Below, piece by piece: positions 37,680-40,438 of a stretch of 40,438 bases of DNA. The stretch lies in the NCBI GenBank assembly GCA_051878085.1, contig JBJEJN010000144.1, positions 1 through 40,438 of the forward strand, in the 5' to 3' direction. Positions within the stretch are counted from its first letter, which is position 1. Each line of letters begins with the position of its first letter. The notes under the pieces were generated by a model that was given only the letters and a program-made list of their open reading frames with translations, searched no databases and was not told the origin of the DNA. The translations under genes were made by a program, and so were the position numbers. The DNA comes from SFTH01 sp051878085 (GTDB lineage Bacteria; Bacillota; Clostridia; Christensenellales; Aristaeellaceae).

Positions 37680-37707
37680 ATTATACGTTGGGCAGATGAA
37701 TTTGCAA
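37680..37707 (-). promoter_or_regulatory. Promoter of the YczE-type gene
   Basis: Minus-strand -35 TTGCAA (37702-37707) and -10 TATAAT (37680-37685), spacer 16 bp. Confidence 0.7.
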
Positions 37708-37729
37708 CTGCATTTTCGTAAAATGCCGC

Positions 37730-37758
37730 TTGCATTTCTGCGCGCGCTGCGGCATAAT
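37730..37758 (+). promoter_or_regulatory. Promoter of the thioesterase-HMCES operon
   Basis: The -35 TTGCAT (37730-37735) and -10 CATAAT (37753-37758), spacer 17 bp, about 35 bp before the start codon. Confidence 0.65.
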
Positions 37759-37792
37759 GAACCCAGCAAATCAATCACTGGAGGAAAAGCTC

Positions 37793-38524
37793 ATGCAAGC
37801 CAGCTTTACCCGCAAACTTACCGTCACCCCCGGAATCTGCGACGCAAGCGGTCGGCTCAGCTGCGCGGATACCTTCCGCCTCTTTCAGGACGTGGCCTCC
37901 GAGCATGCGGAGCGCATGGGCCTGGGCGGCATCGCCATGCAGAAGCAGCACGCCTTCTGGATGACCGTGCGCACCCGCGTGCACTTCTATAAGCGGCCCC
38001 GGATGATGCAGGAGGTTGACCTGTCCACCTGGCCCATGGCTCCCGGCAGGATGCGCTGCGACCGCTGCTACCGTCTCTCCGACGGCGAAACCCTGCTGGC
38101 CGAGGGCCGCACGGAGTGGTGCGTCTACGACACCCAGGCGAACGCCGTGCGCAGCACCGAGGGCCTGTTCGACCCGGAGACGGTCTTTTCAGGGGAGTTG
38201 CTGCTGCCCGCACCCTACGCGCGCTTCCGCCACGACTTTGCCGACGGGGATCGCGCCTGCACCCACGTGGTGCGCGCCTCGGACATCGATGTTGGCCGCC
38301 ACATGAACAACGTGGCCTACCTGCGCATGCTGATGGACTCCTTCTCCGTCGCCGAGCAGGAAAGGATGCGCATAACGGAGATGGAGATTCTGTTCTGCAT
38401 GCCCTGCTTCGAGGGCGAGGCGCTGGACGTGCTGCGCCGCAGGACGGATTCCGGCTATGAATTCGGCGTGCGCAGGCCCGACGGGCGCTACGCGGCGCTG
38501 GCGCTGCTGCGCGCGGAGGTCTGA
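37793..38524 (+). CDS. Acyl-ACP thioesterase
   Basis: This 243-residue cytoplasmic enzyme releases fatty acids from acyl carrier protein. It has two hotdog domains. The first, from FTRKLTVTPGICDASGRLSC, contains the long hotdog helix FRLFQDVASEHAERMG and FWMTVRTRVHFYKRPRM. The second contains ASDIDVGRHMNNVAYLRMLM, where Asp, Asn and His of D-x-D...HMNN form the active site, then TEMEILFCMPCFEGE. This matches the bacterial FatA/FatB-like family (PF01643). GGAGG lies 8 bp before the ATG. The HMCES gene begins 2 bp after its stop, so both are co-transcribed; a functional link is not evident. Confidence 0.92.
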   Translation: MQASFTRKLTVTPGICDASGRLSCADTFRLFQDVASEHAERMGLGGIAMQKQHAFWMTVRTRVHFYKRPRMMQEVDLSTWPMAPGRMRCDRCYRLSDGETLLAEGRTEWCVYDTQANAVRSTEGLFDPETVFSGELLLPAPYARFRHDFADGDRACTHVVRASDIDVGRHMNNVAYLRMLMDSFSVAEQERMRITEMEILFCMPCFEGEALDVLRRRTDSGYEFGVRRPDGRYAALALLRAEV

Positions 38525-38526
38525 GC

Positions 38527-39150
38527 ATGTGCGGACGCTATCGCCTGGATGCGGATCAGCGGGAGCTGGAGGAGATCATCCGCGCGCTGAACCGCCGGGA
38601 GGAGAAGCTTGGCGGGGATAAGCCGGTCAAGACCAGCGGCGATCTGTACCCCGGCGACCGGGTTCCGGTGCTGTGTCGGGGCAGGAGCGGCGGGATCGGG
38701 GCCTTCGCCATGGAGTGGGGCTACCGCATGGAGGACGGGCGGCGGCTGATCAACGCCCGGCTGGAGACCGCCGCGCAGAAGCCTACCTTCCGCGACGGCA
38801 TGCAAAGCCGCCGCTGCCTGATGCCCATGAGCGTCTACTACGAGTGGGAAAAGCGCGGAAGCGACCGCGTGAAGTACCGCATTTCGCCCAGTGGGGACGG
38901 CCTGAGCTGCCTGGCAGGGGTCTACCGTCTGGAGGAGGACGGTCCACGCTTTGCGGTGCTGACCATGGAGGCCGCAGACGAGCTTAGCTTCATCCACGAC
39001 CGCATGCCGGTGCTGGTGCCCTATGCCGAGCGCGAGGCATGGCTGCTGCGCGGCGAGCTTCCCCAGCCCCCGAGCGCCTGGACGGCAGTGCCGGAGGGCG
39101 ACGTGCAGCTCACGCTGGACGCGCTGCTTCAGCCGCCCGCAGAGGACTGA
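38527..39150 (+). CDS. SOS response-associated protein, HMCES/YedK family
   Basis: This 207-residue protein crosslinks to and shields abasic sites in single-stranded DNA. Catalytic Cys2 lies right after the initiator Met (MCGRY) and becomes N-terminal after Met removal. The other conserved residues are Asn76 in INARLET, Glu106 in VYYEWEK and His157 in FIHDRMPVLV. All needed for the thiazolidine link are present, and length is typical (~210-230). The start cannot move, since Cys2 must be second. No LexA-type box was seen upstream; it sits 2 bp after the thioesterase gene. Confidence 0.95.
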   Translation: MCGRYRLDADQRELEEIIRALNRREEKLGGDKPVKTSGDLYPGDRVPVLCRGRSGGIGAFAMEWGYRMEDGRRLINARLETAAQKPTFRDGMQSRRCLMPMSVYYEWEKRGSDRVKYRISPSGDGLSCLAGVYRLEEDGPRFAVLTMEAADELSFIHDRMPVLVPYAEREAWLLRGELPQPPSAWTAVPEGDVQLTLDALLQPPAED

Positions 39151-39159
39151 CGGCGAGCC

Positions 39160-39188
39160 TTGCGTCCGGGGCCGAAAGGGCGTATAAT
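39160..39188 (+). promoter_or_regulatory. Promoter of the DUF1015 gene
   Basis: The -35 TTGCGT (39160-39165) and -10 TATAAT (39183-39188), spacer 17 bp. Confidence 0.7.
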
Positions 39189-39224
39189 GTTTTGCGGAAT
39201 ACACGAGCATGGAGGAAAATCCGA

Positions 39225-40438
39225 ATGAAGAATCCCGTCGTACGCAGCGCAAGCATCCTGCTCCCCGCCGCAAATGTCGCCCCGGAGAGGTGGGCGGTGG
39301 TGGCGGTGGACCAGTACACCTCCCAGCCGGAGTACTGGGCCGAGGTGAATCGGATCGTGGGCGATGCGCCCTCGACCCTGCGCCTCACCCTGCCGGAGGT
39401 CTATCTGAAGGAGGGGGACGCGCGCATCCCGGCGATGCAGCGCTGCATGCGCGAATATCTATCCGACGGCACGCTGACAGAGGCCGTATCCGACGGCTAT
39501 ATCCTTGTGGAGCGCAGCACCGAAGCTGGCGCGCGGCTGGGCCTGATGGCCTGTCTGGATCTGGAACAGTACGATTTCGCCGCCGGTTCGCAGAGCCTGA
39601 TTCGCGCCACCGAGGGCACGGTGATCGAGCGCGTGCCGCCGCGGGTGAAGATTCGCCGGGGCGCGGCGCTGGAGCTGCCCCACGTGCTGATGCTGGCGGA
39701 CGATGTGAACTGCCGTCTGATCGAGCCGCTGTACGAAATGCGCGGGTCGCTGGAGCTCGCCTACGACTTTGATCTGATGCAGGGCGGTGGACATCTGCGG
39801 GGCTGGAAGGTTGCGGGCGAGGCTGCCCGTCAGGCGGAGGCTGCACTGGACGCGCTGTATGAAAGCTGCGGCGGGCTGATGCTGGCCGTGGGCGACGGCA
39901 ACCACTCGCTGGCTGCGGCGCGGGCCTACTGGCTGGAGATTCGCGAACAGTTGCCCGAAAATGAGCGCGCCAACCATCCCGCGCGCTATGCGCTGGTGGA
40001 GATCGAGAACCTGCACAGTCCGGCGATTCAGTTTGAGCCCATTCACCGCGTGGTAACCGGCGTGGATGCAGAGGCGCTGATCGACGAATGCTGTGCCCAC
40101 ATGCGCGCGGAATGCGGTGCGGGCGAGAATGCGCTCACCCTCGTGACGCAGGGCCGGGAGGTGTGCTTGAACCTCGGCAGTCATCCGCTGCGCGCGCTTC
40201 AGGCGTGGCTGGACAGCTATCTGAAGGCGCATCCCGAAGCCGAAATCGACTACATCCACGGGGATGATACCCTGCGCAGCCTTGCCGACCGGGCGGACGC
40301 GGTGGGCTTCATGCCCTGCGCCTTCGCCAAGGCCGAGCTCTTCCCCTACATCCGCAAGTTCGGCGTGCTGCCCCGCAAGACCTTCTCCATGGGCCACGCC
40401 CACGAGAAGCGCTTCTACATGGAGGCCCGGCGCATCGA
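39225..40438 (+). CDS. DUF1015 family protein (C-terminus cut off)
   Basis: 404 codons are present and the gene runs off the right edge. It belongs to DUF1015, cytoplasmic proteins of ~400-430 residues with no proven activity. Features: WAVVAVDQYTSQPEYWAEV near residue 23, YILVERSTEAGARLGLMACL near 90, GGLMLAVGDGNHSLAAARAY near 223 (the GDGNHS stretch is the family signature) and DYIHGDDTLRSLADRADAVG near 345. Almost the whole protein is visible. GGAGG is 10 bp before the ATG, somewhat far. It has its own promoter and is not clearly part of the HMCES operon. Confidence 0.9.
   Translation, partial: MKNPVVRSASILLPAANVAPERWAVVAVDQYTSQPEYWAEVNRIVGDAPSTLRLTLPEVYLKEGDARIPAMQRCMREYLSDGTLTEAVSDGYILVERSTEAGARLGLMACLDLEQYDFAAGSQSLIRATEGTVIERVPPRVKIRRGAALELPHVLMLADDVNCRLIEPLYEMRGSLELAYDFDLMQGGGHLRGWKVAGEAARQAEAALDALYESCGGLMLAVGDGNHSLAAARAYWLEIREQLPENERANHPARYALVEIENLHSPAIQFEPIHRVVTGVDAEALIDECCAHMRAECGAGENALTLVTQGREVCLNLGSHPLRALQAWLDSYLKAHPEAEIDYIHGDDTLRSLADRADAVGFMPCAFAKAELFPYIRKFGVLPRKTFSMGHAHEKRFYMEARRI

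Overview
The window looks like a chromosomal piece of a high-GC member of the Clostridia, a Gram-positive gut-type Firmicute. The evidence is scpA next to an M50 protease, a VanW-domain protein, a class B sortase, a split ThrE exporter, a YkuD L,D-transpeptidase, the rpsF-ssb-rpsR operon, strong GGAGG ribosome sites and the interspersed CTCCCTTGTGTAAAGGGAG repeat. A run of exactly 100 N shows it comes from a draft or metagenome assembly. No phage, IS, CRISPR, tRNA or rRNA was found.

Layout. 1-2728 (minus): a ribose-type sugar ABC importer (ATPase, permease, permease cut by the left edge), divergent from an AraC-type regulator at 3040-3957. 4056-6765 (plus): M50 protease, ScpA and a double-VanW secreted protein. 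7004-10827 (plus): a BMP-type nucleoside importer (ATPase plus two permeases, no binding protein). 10937-12512 (plus): a redox operon of a TlpA-like thioredoxin, a 52-residue CXXC membrane peptide and a polyferredoxin membrane protein. 12704-17080 (minus): ketopantoate-reductase-like protein, patatin, HAD phosphatase and a two-part ThrE exporter. 17193-17839: two small divergent XRE regulators. 18186-22792 (minus): cell-surface genes (MBG-repeat protein, sortase B, L,D-transpeptidase), an XRE regulator with a degenerate superoxide-reductase-like tail, and an 11-mer helical repeat protein.

22997-27782 holds sugar-catabolism genes: a tandem class II aldolase, a fucose/arabinose-isomerase-like protein under a LacI-type operator, and an SDR dehydrogenase. 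cysK lies among them. 27969-29183 is rpsF-ssb-rpsR, followed by an orphan peptide-type solute-binding protein. 31731-35923 (minus) is a five-gene surface-glycan operon: glycosyltransferase, radical SAM/SPASM protein, two LicD proteins and an NTF2-like protein. The right end has a TIM-barrel protein, a YczE-type membrane protein, an acyl-ACP thioesterase, an HMCES/YedK protein and the start of a DUF1015 gene.

How the genes fit together. The sugar importer, aldolase, isomerase and SDR could form one dispersed pathway for a deoxy or unusual sugar, but their control sites differ, so this is inference. The VanW, sortase, L,D-transpeptidase, MBG and LicD/glycosyltransferase genes all point to cell-wall and surface-polymer remodelling. 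Promoters are unusually easy to see: most pair a TATAAT-like -10 with a -35 beginning TTGC rather than TTGACA, at 16-18 bp spacing.

The most promising leads are the glycosyltransferase-radical SAM-LicD-LicD operon, the CXXC-peptide redox module, the XRE/SOR-like fusion and the pseudo-enzyme half of the tandem aldolase.
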